The position numbers were made by a program, and so were the translations under genes. This document shows positions 5,354 through 5,387 of a DNA stretch of 5,387 nt, piece by piece. The DNA is from Methanothrix sp. Its GTDB lineage: Archaea; Halobacteriota; Methanosarcinia; Methanotrichales; Methanotrichaceae. Location of the stretch: assembly GCA_011620785.1 (NCBI GenBank), contig WOYM01000045.1, positions 1-5,387 of the forward strand. Direction: 5' to 3'. Each line of letters opens with the position of its first letter. The first letter of the stretch is position 1. The notes below the pieces were generated by a model. It saw nothing but the letters and a program-made list of their open reading frames with translations, was not told the DNA's origin and did no database searches.

Positions 5354-5387
5354 AGGACGGGGCTTGCGACTACGATGATGTTGTGTC
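5335..5387 (-). mobile_element. Right end of an IS200/IS605-family (IS1341/TnpB-type) element, cut by the window edge
   Basis: Read on the minus strand, the window edge has GCAAG, then the hairpin CCCCGTCC-TTCA-GGGCGGGG, then TAG-TTGAC. This layout (GC-rich subterminal hairpin followed a few bases later by a TTGAC-like tetra/pentanucleotide) is how the right ends of IS200/IS605 elements look, and the hairpin word itself is familiar from archaeal tnpB loci. On the minus strand the stem pairs fully, with one G-T wobble; on the plus strand that pair is a C-A mismatch. A 16-codon minus-strand frame (5386-5336, ending R-K-P-R-P-S-G-R-G-S) stays open to the edge and could be the tail of a transposon protein, though another frame stops before the hairpin. 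The body of the element would lie beyond the window. A plain rnz terminator hairpin is the alternative. Confidence 0.5.

Noticed and set aside
1..5387. CRISPR array, tRNA, rRNA, toxin-antitoxin or defence gene cluster
   Set aside because: No regularly spaced repeats, cloverleaf-like sequence, rRNA core or defence-family motifs are visible on either strand; the genes are housekeeping or transport types.

Overview
The window reads as ordinary chromosomal DNA from a methanogenic euryarchaeon, most plausibly of the Methanosarcinales (a Methanothrix/Methanosaeta-like organism would fit, but the genus is a guess). The main evidence is a PurP-type formate-dependent purine synthetase (an archaeal family), an archaeal tRNase Z, GGTG/GAGG-type ribosome binding sites, AT-rich TATA-like boxes and an oligo-T terminator.

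Left half (1-2937), minus strand: a probable operon in the order purP, then a 396-residue protein with two SIS sugar-phosphate isomerase domains, then a small YfcE/MJ0936-type metallophosphoesterase. The two gaps are 55 bases each. A further gene probably begins at the left edge, its ATG overlapping the phosphoesterase stop (ATGA). PurP makes FAICAR in purine synthesis. The SIS protein may act on a sugar phosphate, perhaps near pentose/PRPP supply, but its substrate cannot be read from the sequence.

Middle (2938-3186): a divergent intergenic region between purP and a plus-strand transporter. It holds candidate TATA boxes for both directions and three copies of a CCTTTGA/TCAAAGG word near the expected purP start of transcription, a possible operator.

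Right half: a ten-helix DMT/EamA-family transporter (3187-4128, plus), then a 292-base gap holding a convincing 39-residue single-helix membrane protein on the minus strand (4195-4314) with its own GGTG ribosome binding site, TATA-like box and T8 terminator. Then comes rnz (tRNase Z, 4421-5353, plus), which is divergent from the small gene and may share a palindromic TATA element with it.

The extreme right edge looks like the right end of an IS200/IS605-family (TnpB/IS1341-type) element: a GC-rich hairpin preceded on the plus strand by GTCAA (TTGAC on the minus strand). If so, the insertion supplied the last few codons and the stop codon of rnz. No CRISPR array, rRNA, tRNA or obvious defence system is visible. 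The most notable items are the small membrane protein, the transposon end fused to rnz, and the candidate purP operator.
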